From Seleniivibrio sp. (GTDB lineage Bacteria > Chrysiogenota > Deferribacteres > Deferribacterales > Geovibrionaceae), in contig NZ_JAJOIL010000028.1 of the NCBI RefSeq assembly GCF_021209385.1, positions 62,001-126,000 on the forward strand: DNA of 64,000 nucleotides, given 5' to 3'. The number at the start of each line of letters is the position of its first letter. The first letter of the stretch is position 1. The notes under the pieces are model-generated. The model saw nothing but the letters and a program-made list of their open reading frames with translations. It was not told the origin of the DNA and ran no database searches. The position numbers and the translations under genes were made by a program. Shown here piece by piece: positions 18,204 to 25,229 of this stretch.

Positions 18204-18276
18204 GAGCCATTAGCTCAGTCGGTAGAGCAATTGCCTTTTAAGCAATGGGTCGTTGGTTCAAGTCCAACATGGCTCA
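18204..18276 (+). tRNA. tRNA-Lys (anticodon TTT)
   Basis: 73 nt. Acceptor GAGCCAT pairs with ATGGCTC; D loop AGCTCAGTCGGTAGAGC; anticodon arm TTGCCTTTTAAGCAA reads TTT; T arm GTTGGTTCAAGTCCAAC. The 3' CCA is not encoded. Confidence 0.97.
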
Positions 18277-18285
18277 CTTTTATAT

Positions 18286-18360
18286 GTCTCCATCGTCTAG
18301 CCCGGCCTAGGACATCGGCCTTTCACGCCGACGACAGGGGTTCGAATCCCCTTGGAGACG
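18286..18360 (+). tRNA. tRNA-Glu (anticodon TTC)
   Basis: 75 nt. Acceptor GTCTCCA pairs with TGGAGAC; anticodon arm CGGCCTTTCACGCCG reads TTC; T arm AGGGGTTCGAATCCCCT. The CCA is not encoded. It is 9 nt after tRNA-Lys. Confidence 0.97.
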
Positions 18361-18381
18361 TTTTAAAAAAATAGGTGCCAA

Positions 18382-18473
18382 GGCTTCAGGATGAAGCCCG
18401 CGGAGCGTAAGCGGAACGAAGGCTTTTGCCTGAGAGCAGCGGCATCGAAAATTTTCCATTGACGGAAAATTTT
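18382..18473. repeat. Hairpin array inside the tRNA operon
   Basis: Three stem-loops fill the spacer between tRNA-Glu and tRNA-Val: GGCTTC-AGGAT-GAAGCC (18382..18398), AGGC-TTTT-GCCT (18420..18431) and AAAATTTTCC-ATTGAC-GGAAAATTTT (18448..18473). The linker CGCGGAGCGTAAGCGGAACG resembles linkers of the other arrays read on the matching strand. It is necessarily transcribed within the tRNA precursor. I see no flanking direct repeat here. Confidence 0.75.
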
Positions 18474-18487
18474 TGCAAAGTATAATC

Positions 18488-18560
18488 GGGTGGTTAGCTC
18501 AGCTGGGAGAGCATCGGCCTTACAAGCCGAGGGTCGCAGGTTCGATCCCTGCACTACCCA
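18488..18560 (+). tRNA. tRNA-Val (anticodon TAC)
   Basis: 73 nt. Acceptor GGGTGGT pairs with ACTACCC (one G-U); anticodon arm CGGCCTTACAAGCCG reads TAC; T arm GCAGGTTCGATCCCTGC. CCA not encoded. Confidence 0.97.
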
Positions 18561-18571
18561 TTTTTTTAACA

Positions 18572-18645
18572 GGGGGCGTAGTTCAGTTGGTTAGAACGCT
18601 GGCCTGTCACGTCAGAGGTCGAGGGTTCGAGTCCCTTCGTCCCCG
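18572..18645 (+). tRNA. tRNA-Asp (anticodon GTC)
   Basis: 74 nt. Acceptor GGGGGCG pairs with CGTCCCC (one G-U); anticodon arm TGGCCTGTCACGTCA reads GTC; T arm GAGGGTTCGAGTCCCTT. CCA not encoded. Last tRNA before the terminator. Confidence 0.97.
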
Positions 18646-18661
18646 TCCTGTTAAAAAAGCG

Positions 18662-18690
18662 AAAAGCCTGTCTTCGGACAGGCTTTTTTA
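18662..18690. terminator. Terminator of the tRNA operon
   Basis: AAAAGCCTGTC-TTCG-GACAGGCTTTTTT: an 11-bp stem with a UUCG tetraloop and a T run on the plus strand; the A run on the other side allows it to act for the convergent doc gene too. Confidence 0.9.
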
Positions 18691-18700
18691 TTTGTATCCA

Positions 18701-19093
18701 TTAATCTTTAACTTCTGTACATTTCCTGAAAAAATCCGCGACGTCCGGTTTACTCATCTCACTTTCCGCGACAGATAAAACCATCTCAGCAAATGTCTCC
18801 TGAGAAACATTTAACAAATAGCCGTTAAAATGAAGAAACATCAACGCAGATACAGCTCCGGTGCGTTTGTTTCCGTCAACAAACGGGTGATTATTAACTA
18901 TATGATATAGGTAGGCTGCTGCTATCTCATAAACATCACCATGAAGGTAGCTATCGTCAAAAGATGCCTGAGGCATACTGCAAGCCGATTCCAAAAGAGA
19001 CATATCGCGAATACTTGCATCTCCTCCATAGAGATGAATCTGATTTGCATGAATCTCCAAGACCTCTGATAGTGTTAAGAAGTTATAATCCAT
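18701..19093 (-). CDS. Doc-type toxin (Fic fold, death-on-curing family)
   Basis: 130 residues with the Fic/Doc motif HPFVDGNKRTG (consensus HxFx[D/N][A/G]NKR; about residues 67-77). N-terminus MDYNFLTLSEVLEIHANQI is typical of the Doc family. Doc enzymes phosphorylate EF-Tu and block translation. The start overlaps the stop of the upstream AbrB-type gene by one base, the classical toxin-antitoxin layout. The antitoxin here is AbrB-like rather than Phd. Confidence 0.88.
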   Translation of the reverse strand: MDYNFLTLSEVLEIHANQIHLYGGDASIRDMSLLESACSMPQASFDDSYLHGDVYEIAAAYLYHIVNNHPFVDGNKRTGAVSALMFLHFNGYLLNVSQETFAEMVLSVAESEMSKPDVADFFRKCTEVKD

Positions 19094-19320
19094 TACTCAG
19101 CCAATTTCCTAAGAGCATCAGAGTACTGCTCATTAATATCTTTAAGTGCCTTGTCAAAAGCGTTTTGCCTTTCGTCATCAGTAACCGGAGTCAGAATAAG
19201 TGCTTTGCCATCAGTAGTGATTTTGAACTGTGTCTTGGCATCCGCTCCCAGAAGTTCAAGAACAGGTTTTTCTATAACCAGAGCAAGGCTGTTTCCATGT
19301 TTTGTGAGATTTTTTATCAT
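19093..19320 (-). CDS. AbrB/MazE-type antitoxin of the Doc toxin
   Basis: 75 residues. The N-terminal KNLTKHGNSLALVIEKPVLE is a SpoVT/AbrB swapped-hairpin DNA-binding domain (residues about 3-45). The C-terminal acidic helix (about 48-75, DERQNAFDKALKDINEQY) would neutralise the toxin. It is co-transcribed with doc from a near-consensus promoter that contains two palindromes, fitting autorepression. Confidence 0.85.
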   Translation of the reverse strand: MIKNLTKHGNSLALVIEKPVLELLGADAKTQFKITTDGKALILTPVTDDERQNAFDKALKDINEQYSDALRKLAE

Positions 19321-19328
19321 ACATCACC

Positions 19329-19379
19329 GTATATACAATGTTATAACAAAAATATAATTCCTCTACTATTTATTGTCAA
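19329..19379 (-). promoter_or_regulatory. Promoter and palindromic operators of the AbrB/Doc operon
   Basis: Minus strand: TTGACA (19379..19374), 17-nt spacer, TATATT (19356..19351). Downstream lie two short palindromes, TGTTATAACA (19339..19348) and GTATATAC (19329..19336), just before the antitoxin start. They are well placed for repression by the AbrB-type protein. Confidence 0.8.
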
Positions 19380-19398
19380 TCTTCTGACCACAATTTTA

Positions 19399-19426
19399 TT
19401 TCCACTTTTAAAATCTATGCTACAAT
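19399..19426 (+). promoter_or_regulatory. Candidate promoter giving a leaderless dgkA transcript
   Basis: TTTCCA (19399..19404), 16-nt spacer and TACAAT (19421..19426). The expected start site, about 7 nt downstream, coincides with the dgkA ATG at 19433, and no Shine-Dalgarno is present. Moderate evidence. Confidence 0.5.
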
Positions 19427-19432
19427 AACGTC

Positions 19433-19798
19433 ATGCTGAACAAACAGAAATTTCATCTTTTCAAAAACTGGGGATATGCCCTGCAAGGTCTGAAAGAGGT
19501 ATTCCTCAACGAAAGCTCTTTCAAGCTCGAAGTGTATGTTTTCATTGCCCTTCTGATAGGCATAATCGCCGCTCCAATCCCCGTTCTCCACAAAGGTATA
19601 CTCAGCACCTCAATGCTCATCCCTCTTGCGGCAGAGCTGGCAAACAGCGCCATAGAACGCACGGTGGATCTTGTCACCATGAGATACGACGAAAAAGCGA
19701 AACGGGCGAAGGATGCCGGAAGCGCACTGGTCTTCATGAGCTTCATCATCACAGGTCTCATCTGGTTCTGGACAATTTTTTCACTGTTTTTTGACTGA
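19433..19798 (+). CDS. dgkA: Diacylglycerol kinase DgkA (integral membrane)
   Basis: 121 residues with three predicted membrane helices and the family signature AELANSAIERTVDLV (about residues 66-80), followed by KRAKDAGSALVF. Phosphorylates diacylglycerol (or undecaprenol in some relatives) at the inner membrane during phospholipid and cell-envelope turnover. There is no Shine-Dalgarno before the ATG and no alternative in-frame Met near the N-terminus; a leaderless mRNA is possible. Confidence 0.93.
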   Translation: MLNKQKFHLFKNWGYALQGLKEVFLNESSFKLEVYVFIALLIGIIAAPIPVLHKGILSTSMLIPLAAELANSAIERTVDLVTMRYDEKAKRAKDAGSALVFMSFIITGLIWFWTIFSLFFD

Positions 19799-19858
19799 TA
19801 TCAATTTCATTCCTGCAAAGTCCACTATATTTACAAAAAACACGAGAAGGAGGAGACC

Positions 19859-20098
19859 ATGCACGAAGGTTGCAGCGGTTCTTTTGAATCAGGAAAACAG
19901 GTAGTGGATAAATTGCGTATGATGGGTTTTTCAGAAGGAATGATGCCTCTGCCCCTGCAAATAACATGCGATAACTGCGGAAAAGAGTTTGAGATGACCA
20001 CATTTGAAGCTAAATGCGAATGTGGAATGGTTTACGGTGTTACACCCTGTCACGCTTTCAGCGCCGAACACGTTCAGGCGGCTGGTGTGGAATATTAA
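19859..20098 (+). CDS. Small zinc-ribbon protein of unknown function
   Basis: 79 residues preceded by a strong AAGGAGGAG site. The centre holds CDNCGKEFEM and CECGMVYGVTPC: two closely spaced Cys pairs that look like a zinc ribbon, plus single Cys/His residues at both ends. No catalytic motif. It stands alone between dgkA and a hairpin repeat. I recognise no named family. Confidence 0.75.
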   Translation: MHEGCSGSFESGKQVVDKLRMMGFSEGMMPLPLQITCDNCGKEFEMTTFEAKCECGMVYGVTPCHAFSAEHVQAAGVEY

Positions 20099-20108
20099 GA
20101 ATCATATA

Positions 20109-20177
20109 TAGACTGCTTCGTCATTTCATTCCTCGCAGAGACGTTAAGGCGTCTTTGCGAGCGAAGCGAAGCAATCT
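20109..20177. repeat. Extragenic palindromic repeat (long imperfect hairpin)
   Basis: An imperfect inverted repeat with outer arms AGACTGCTTCG / CGAAGCAATCT and inner arms CTCGCAGAGACG / CGTCTTTGCGAG. It resembles the GCGAGCGAAGCGAAGCAATCT type of repeat found between genes in many bacteria. Its right end forms part of the crp-family stop codon (TAG, 20178..20176). A truncated relative occurs at 22738..22770. Confidence 0.8.
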
Positions 20178-20826
20178 ATTCCAGATTCTTTAAAATTTTA
20201 ATTTCCCTGCCCTGCACTTCGATGTAGCCCTCTTCCTGCAATTTCTTAAGTATACGGGAAAAGGTTTCGGCGGTAGTGCCGAGAAGAAGCGCAAGCTCAC
20301 CCTTCGGCACCGGCAGTTTCACCACTGCTGATTCTTTCTTCTTCTGGGATTTCAGCCAGTTCACAAGCCTAGCCCGCACGTCGTTAACGGTGAGGCTCTC
20401 AATCAGGTTTACAAAATATTTGATACGCTTTGAAAGTGCTCCTATGAGCTTCATGGACACCTTAGGATCCTTTGATATGACCTCTTCCAGCCTGTGCGCG
20501 TCTATCTCAAGGAGTTCACACTCTTCAAGTGTCATGGATGTCACTGGATATTTCAGTCCGAGCTGTAAAAGAATCTCGGCAAATATCTCACCTGAACGCA
20601 CAAAATGGACGACTGCCTCTCTGCCTTCGTCGTTGGTGCGGAAAAGCTTTATACTGCCCTTCACGAGGAAATAGACTGTACTGCCCTCCTGCCCCTCAAC
20701 GAACAGAATACTCTTCTTCTCCGCCGTTCTGTGGCGGCAGATGGTATCCAGCACCTTCATAAGTTCGGGATCGGCTGAGCCGAAAAACCCCGCCGCAAAT
20801 TGTTTGACTGCTTCCTGTTTGTTCAT
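20176..20826 (-). CDS. Crp/Fnr-family transcriptional regulator of the nap cluster
   Basis: 216 residues: cyclic-nucleotide-binding-like beta barrel (about 20-140), dimer helix and C-terminal winged helix (KGELALLLGTTAETFSRILK, recognition helix about 180-195). It lacks the N-terminal Cys set that holds the FNR Fe-S cluster, so it is closer to Dnr/NarR-like or other non-FNR members; a heme or redox ligand is possible. It follows napH by 19 nt on the same strand, so it is probably in the nap operon and may control it. Confidence 0.88.
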   Translation of the reverse strand: MNKQEAVKQFAAGFFGSADPELMKVLDTICRHRTAEKKSILFVEGQEGSTVYFLVKGSIKLFRTNDEGREAVVHFVRSGEIFAEILLQLGLKYPVTSMTLEECELLEIDAHRLEEVISKDPKVSMKLIGALSKRIKYFVNLIESLTVNDVRARLVNWLKSQKKKESAVVKLPVPKGELALLLGTTAETFSRILKKLQEEGYIEVQGREIKILKNLE

Positions 20827-20845
20827 ATCAGAATTATAGCATAGA

Positions 20846-21646
20846 TCATTTAAATGTAAATTTCAGTGTGTCCTGCGCCTTGTTATCAGGGCAAGCGTCC
20901 ACGCAGTCGCCGCAGTTGTTGCAGTGTGCCGATTCGCCCATTGTCATGGGGTTTATCATCATGGGGCAGCTTCTTACGCATGACATGCAGTTTGAGCAGT
21001 CCTCTTTTACTTTTCGCACCGTCATGCCCCTTTTGGAGCGGAAGAACGACAGAAACGTTCCCGTGGGGCAGAAAAATCTGCACCAGAACCGGAAATAGAA
21101 AAATTCCAGAAGAAGAAGCACTGCGACAAACACAAGCTCGAACGTGACATAATGGAATTTTACAATCACCATCGCCTGTGTGGATATAACACCCGGTGCG
21201 GATATCAGGTTCAGTATCGGCACGCCTGCTATCGCCATAAGCACAAGTCCGGCGAACAGAAATATATATCTCACTCTCGCCTGTCTGATATGTATGTTTT
21301 CAGAGTATTTCGGTTTATACGCTTTCAGTTTCAGTTTTCTGCGAAGCCATGACATGAACTCCGCGCAGAGGTAATAAGGACAGAACCAGCTGCACCACAC
21401 CCGCCCCAAAAGGAGCATCAGCACAATGGGAATCACAACCGAACCAAGCATATATTCATTCACCCGTCCGGCGGCTATCATGGATTGAAAAACAGCCAGC
21501 GGGTCTGCCATTGCGGCATCACCGATATCCATAGAGATGAACGTACCCTTTACAAAGTACAGCTCGAACACGTTCAGAACCGGTATGAAAAAAATGGCAA
21601 AAACCGTGAGTATCTGCGCCGCGCGCCTGTATATTTTAATCTTCAT
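20846..21646 (-). CDS. napH: NapH-type membrane quinol dehydrogenase, ferredoxin-like
   Basis: 266 residues with four to five membrane helices. The polyferredoxin membrane motifs WCSWFCPYYLCAEF and WCRFFCPTG are present, followed by two C-terminal 4Fe-4S sites, CSNCMSCVRSCP and CNNCGDCVDACP. NapH takes electrons from menaquinol and passes them to NapG and on to NapA. Without NapC in this cluster it may be the main quinol-oxidising component. Starts 3 nt after napG. Confidence 0.92.
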   Translation of the reverse strand: MKIKIYRRAAQILTVFAIFFIPVLNVFELYFVKGTFISMDIGDAAMADPLAVFQSMIAAGRVNEYMLGSVVIPIVLMLLLGRVWCSWFCPYYLCAEFMSWLRRKLKLKAYKPKYSENIHIRQARVRYIFLFAGLVLMAIAGVPILNLISAPGVISTQAMVIVKFHYVTFELVFVAVLLLLEFFYFRFWCRFFCPTGTFLSFFRSKRGMTVRKVKEDCSNCMSCVRSCPMMINPMTMGESAHCNNCGDCVDACPDNKAQDTLKFTFK

Positions 21647-21649
21647 GGT

Positions 21650-22405
21650 TTAATACTGCTCATCATAATTTTCTGTGTTGTACTCGAAATCGGGCTTAAC
21701 GTCCGACGAGTCTATCTTCTGCTTCTCCTCAAGGAGTTTTTCACCTTTCAGAGCATCAGCGCTCTTTTTCCGCTCCCGCCCGTGTACCTTCGAGCGTCTG
21801 CCGAAATATCCAGTGTTTTTGTCAACAGGCATACCTTCGGGATAGATTGCGATTGCTTTTTCCGGCGTGGCGGGGCATTTTTCCGTGCAGATGCCGCATC
21901 CCGTGCATTTGTCAGTCACCACAGGCAGTATGAATTTTTCCATTACGATGGCTTCATCGGTATAGGGGCAGACGTTATAGCAGGTGCCGCAGAGCTGTGC
22001 TGTACCCGTTGCCGAAACGCCCAGCATCTCGTCCTTATAATATAAGAAGTTAAGGCAGGTGTTCTGGTTGATAACGGCTATGCCCATGCGCACCTTTTTG
22101 CCGTCGGTGAGCTTCGGGTTAAGCGCTCCCGTTGGGCATACCTTCATGCACCGCATACAGAGGTAACATGCCTTGTTCTCCGGATAGATGTATGGAGTGC
22201 CTATCTGGAGTTTTTCAAACAGGTCTGCGCGTTCGATGGAATCGTACGGACAAACCTCTATGCAGCGTGCGCACCTTATGCACAGCTCCATAAAGGTCTC
22301 CTCTGATGCCGCACCGGGCGGGCGCAGTCTGTTCTTTTTATAGTAGTTTTTGAACGGATTGCTGTTCAGAAGCCCTTCAAACAGCTCCGTGAACCTGTTT
22401 CTCAT
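21650..22405 (-). CDS. napG: NapG-type four-cluster ferredoxin lacking a Tat signal
   Basis: 251 residues with four cluster motifs: CIRCARCIEVCP, CYLCMRCMKVCP, a split set ending CGTCYNVCP, and CTGCGICTEKCP. NapG normally carries a twin-arginine signal, but this protein begins MRNRFTELFEGLL with no RR motif or hydrophobic segment. The start is fixed by the ATGA overlap with napD. Either it stays in the cytoplasm or it reaches the periplasm with a partner. The C-terminal 60 residues are charged and look disordered. Confidence 0.9.
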   Translation of the reverse strand: MRNRFTELFEGLLNSNPFKNYYKKNRLRPPGAASEETFMELCIRCARCIEVCPYDSIERADLFEKLQIGTPYIYPENKACYLCMRCMKVCPTGALNPKLTDGKKVRMGIAVINQNTCLNFLYYKDEMLGVSATGTAQLCGTCYNVCPYTDEAIVMEKFILPVVTDKCTGCGICTEKCPATPEKAIAIYPEGMPVDKNTGYFGRRSKVHGRERKKSADALKGEKLLEEKQKIDSSDVKPDFEYNTENYDEQY

Positions 22406-22713
22406 CGTTCTTCGCGCTTTTTACTTTTAAAAAAGCCGTCCAGAGACGGAACCTTGTTGCCTGCCAGAATTTCTTCAACCTCGTCCTCAAAATGAAATAT
22501 ATGGTGAGCAACTTCGAGTATTTCGGGAAATCCGCGAAGGTCGGCGCATATCTTCTGAAGGTGTTCCTCGCCGTCCGCTTCGATGGCTATGATTATCTGC
22601 GTTTTGTCCTCGCTCACGGCGAAAACGTCTATATTATCGCTGAATTTCAGTATCTCTTTCGCTTTAGAATAGTTTTCGGGGTTTACATACACCACGCTTC
22701 CTGAAAAAATCAT
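22402..22713 (-). CDS. napD: NapD chaperone for NapA
   Basis: 103 residues from ATG 22713 (MIFSGSVVYVNPENYSK), which has GGAGG 8 nt upstream; a longer frame to 22806 runs through a terminator and is rejected. The ferredoxin-like fold is indicated by SGSVVYVNPEN and EDKTQIIIAIEAD. NapD binds the NapA Tat signal and assists cofactor insertion. It overlaps napG by 4 bp and is separated from napA by an intrinsic terminator. Confidence 0.87.
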   Translation of the reverse strand: MIFSGSVVYVNPENYSKAKEILKFSDNIDVFAVSEDKTQIIIAIEADGEEHLQKICADLRGFPEILEVAHHIFHFEDEVEEILAGNKVPSLDGFFKSKKREER

Positions 22714-22737
22714 AAATAATCCTCCGATTGTATCAAA

Positions 22738-22770
22738 TGAGACTGCCGCGTCGCGGCACTCCTCGCAGAG
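22738..22770. repeat. Truncated copy of the 20109 extragenic palindromic repeat
   Basis: TGAGACTGCCGCGTC..CTCCTCGCAGAGAC matches the left half of the 20109..20177 repeat (AGACTGC..CGTC..TTCCTCGCAGAGAC) with substitutions; an internal TGCCGCG/CGCGGCA hairpin (22744..22758) replaces part of it. Lies between napA and napD. Confidence 0.6.
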
Positions 22771-22776
22771 ACATTC

Positions 22777-22804
22777 AAAAAAGCGCCCCGCCGTCGCGGG
22801 GCGC
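22777..22804 (-). terminator. Intrinsic terminator between napA and napD
   Basis: On the minus strand GCGCCCCGC-GACG-GCGGGGCGC is followed directly by TTTTTT: a 9-bp, all-G/C stem, tetraloop and U tract, 20 nt after the napA stop. It should end most napMA transcripts, with some readthrough into napDGH, lowering chaperone and redox-partner levels relative to NapA. Confidence 0.88.
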
Positions 22805-22823
22805 AAGAGGCGTATAAACTCCC

Positions 22824-25214
22824 TTAGGAGTATTTTGAATTTATGTCGCTGATTATGAACTTCTCTGCAACGTTCTTCGGTCCGGAGACTTTTTTAATCT
22901 TAACGGACGCGATCTTGAATTCAGGCTCGAAAGAGACCTCATCCACTGCGTCGTTGCACACAAAGTTGATCATGCGGATGAACGCCTGATCGTGCCACGG
23001 AACGAACAGTACACCCGGGAGCGTGCCTGTCACAATATGCGCGGGCATTACGCATTTGCCGCGTTTGCTTGCTATTTCAACCATATCGCCTGCCATAATG
23101 CCCGCCTTTTTCGCATCCGAGGGGTGGATCTCAACGTATGCGTTGGAGTGCGCTCTGGCTATCTCAGGGATACGCATTGTCATAGTGCCTGTGTGCCACT
23201 GCTCGATTACGCGACCAGTTGTGAGATAAAAAGGATATTCGGCATCAGGAACTTCCGCCGCTCCGGCATAGGGACGCATAAAGATGTTCGCCTTGCCCTC
23301 TTTTTTGGCATCGTTATAGAAGTTAACCTTTCTTGCCGGATCAAAGTTGTGTCCGAACTTCGCTTTGAATCCCTCATGGCTGAACATGGGGTCTTCCCCG
23401 CGGACATATCTTCTGTTTGTGCCTGGGTGGTCAACGGAAGGACAGGGCCACTGAAGTCCAGCTTTCTCCTTTTTAAGACGTGAATAGGGAGCGCCCTCAA
23501 ATGTATGGTCTGTGTCTTTTGTGACGTATCTATAGTCATCCCATGCCATCTCGTTCATCTTCATTATGTCGTTTCCGTTCCACGGGATGAGTTTTTCCAT
23601 GCCCATGCGCTTGGCTATCTGTGCGGCAATCCATATATCAGGTTTCGCCTGACCGACGGGTTCAACAGCTTTTTCGGTGAGCTGGCTTCTGCGCTCGGAA
23701 CATCCGTAAACACCGCCCTTTTCATAAATGAACGCGGCGGGCAGAACAACGTCCGCAAGCTGAGTCGTGCGTGTCGGGAAGATATCGAGAACCACCATAA
23801 AGCTGTCCTGCATCCCCTTCACATATCGGTGGAGGTTGGGCAGCGACTGTGCAGGGTTTGTTGTGCAGACGAGCATAGCCTTAATGGGTTTGGACGCATC
23901 TGCCTCGCCGCCGAGCGAATCGAACATTTTCATTGTATGGAATCCGGGTTTCGGGTCTATCGTTCCGGGCTCGATGCCCCAGCATTTTTCAACGTGGGCG
24001 CGCCATGCGTCGTTTGCCACCGGTTTTGTGCCGGGGAGCAGGTGCGAAAGTGCGCCTGTTTCGCGCACACCGCCGCAAGCATTTGGCTGACCTGTCAGCG
24101 AGAATGAATCTGCACCGGGTTTGCAAATCTGACCTGTGATGAGGTGCAGGTTGTGGATAAGGTTGTTCGCCCATGTTCCTTTAACACGCTGGTTAAGTCC
24201 CATACACCACAGAGACATAGTGGCGTCGCTCTTTGCAAACCACTCCGCCGCCTGTTTGATGTTCTCTGCGGGACAACGGGTGAGTTTCTCGACCTTTTCA
24301 AGGGTGAAATCTTTCAGAAATTCCTTATATTCTGCAATGGTCTTTACTTCTTTACCGTTTGTAATTCTGGTGTTCTGCATCATGAATTTTTCATCATAAA
24401 GGTTGTTGTCGAGGATGTATTTTATCATTGCGTTGAACACTGCAAGGTCTGTTCCGGGGTCAACGGGGAGCCAAAGGTCGGCTATCTTCGTTGTTGATGT
24501 CTTTCTGGGTTCGCAGACGATAATCTTAACGTCGGGGTTGTTCAGCTTGTGGCGCATTATTCTGCGGAAAAGCACAGGGTGACATTCGCTGGTGTTTGAC
24601 CCTGTAATGAACAGACATTTAGATTTTTCAATGTCCGCATAGGAACCAACAGGTTCGTCAGAACCGAATGTGCTGACATAGCCTGCAACAGCGGAAGCCA
24701 TGCACAGACGGGGGTTGCCCTCAACCATATTTGTACGGAAACCGCCTTTGAAAAGCTTGTTAAAGGTGTATGTCTCCTCCGTAAGCGCCTGACCGGAACC
24801 GTAGTATCCCACTGCGTCCTTGCCGTATTTCTGACGGAAATATTTGAATTTATCTGTGACATAGGTGAGAGCCTCGTCCCATGAGACAGCTTTGAATTTG
24901 CCGTCCTTCTGGCGTATCATGGGAGCTTTCAGCCTGTCGGGGTGATACATACATTTATACGCGAGGAAACCCTTTACGCAGAGGAAACCGAAGTTTGTCT
25001 TCGCATCGGGGTTGCCCTTGATGGCGACGAGTTTTCCCTTCTTAACGCCGACGTATACGCCGCAGCCTGTTCCGCAGAAACGGCAGGTTCCTTTCACCCA
25101 TTTGTCAACAGCCTCCGCCGCCTCAACGTTTTTGGGCAGAGCAACGCCAACGGAAGCAGCAGCCGCGGCCGCCATTGATGCTTTTATAAAATTTCTTCTT
25201 GTTATGTTCATCAT
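22824..25214 (-). CDS. napA: Periplasmic nitrate reductase catalytic subunit NapA
   Basis: 796 residues. Tat signal TRRNFIKA (residues 5-12). [4Fe-4S] ligands C44, C47, C51 and C79 in TCRFCGTGCGV and GFLCVKG; molybdenum-ligand Cys171 in GNPRLCMASAVAGY, the NapA signature (formate dehydrogenases have Sec/Cys in another context). Bis-MGD-binding blocks and the C-terminal LTTGRVIEQWHTGTMTMR are intact. It is shorter than enteric NapA and closer to the monomeric Desulfovibrio type. A second Met (25211) could be the start. Reduces nitrate to nitrite in the periplasm. Confidence 0.95.
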   Translation of the reverse strand: MMNITRRNFIKASMAAAAAASVGVALPKNVEAAEAVDKWVKGTCRFCGTGCGVYVGVKKGKLVAIKGNPDAKTNFGFLCVKGFLAYKCMYHPDRLKAPMIRQKDGKFKAVSWDEALTYVTDKFKYFRQKYGKDAVGYYGSGQALTEETYTFNKLFKGGFRTNMVEGNPRLCMASAVAGYVSTFGSDEPVGSYADIEKSKCLFITGSNTSECHPVLFRRIMRHKLNNPDVKIIVCEPRKTSTTKIADLWLPVDPGTDLAVFNAMIKYILDNNLYDEKFMMQNTRITNGKEVKTIAEYKEFLKDFTLEKVEKLTRCPAENIKQAAEWFAKSDATMSLWCMGLNQRVKGTWANNLIHNLHLITGQICKPGADSFSLTGQPNACGGVRETGALSHLLPGTKPVANDAWRAHVEKCWGIEPGTIDPKPGFHTMKMFDSLGGEADASKPIKAMLVCTTNPAQSLPNLHRYVKGMQDSFMVVLDIFPTRTTQLADVVLPAAFIYEKGGVYGCSERRSQLTEKAVEPVGQAKPDIWIAAQIAKRMGMEKLIPWNGNDIMKMNEMAWDDYRYVTKDTDHTFEGAPYSRLKKEKAGLQWPCPSVDHPGTNRRYVRGEDPMFSHEGFKAKFGHNFDPARKVNFYNDAKKEGKANIFMRPYAGAAEVPDAEYPFYLTTGRVIEQWHTGTMTMRIPEIARAHSNAYVEIHPSDAKKAGIMAGDMVEIASKRGKCVMPAHIVTGTLPGVLFVPWHDQAFIRMINFVCNDAVDEVSFEPEFKIASVKIKKVSGPKNVAEKFIISDINSKYS

Positions 25215-25229
25215 AATTTAAGACCTTCC

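Noticed and set aside
18361-18480. Additional tRNA or degenerate tRNA between Glu and Val
   Set aside because: The hairpins do not fold into a cloverleaf and lack a T-arm consensus (GGTTCRANNCC).
22714-22806. N-terminal extension of NapD to 22806
   Set aside because: The extension is translated across an intrinsic terminator and a repeat; ATG 22713 has a good GGAGG.
22824-25214. Formate dehydrogenase instead of NapA
   Set aside because: The Mo-ligand context GNPRLCMASAVAGY, the adjacent napD/G/H genes and the C-terminal motif identify nitrate reductase.
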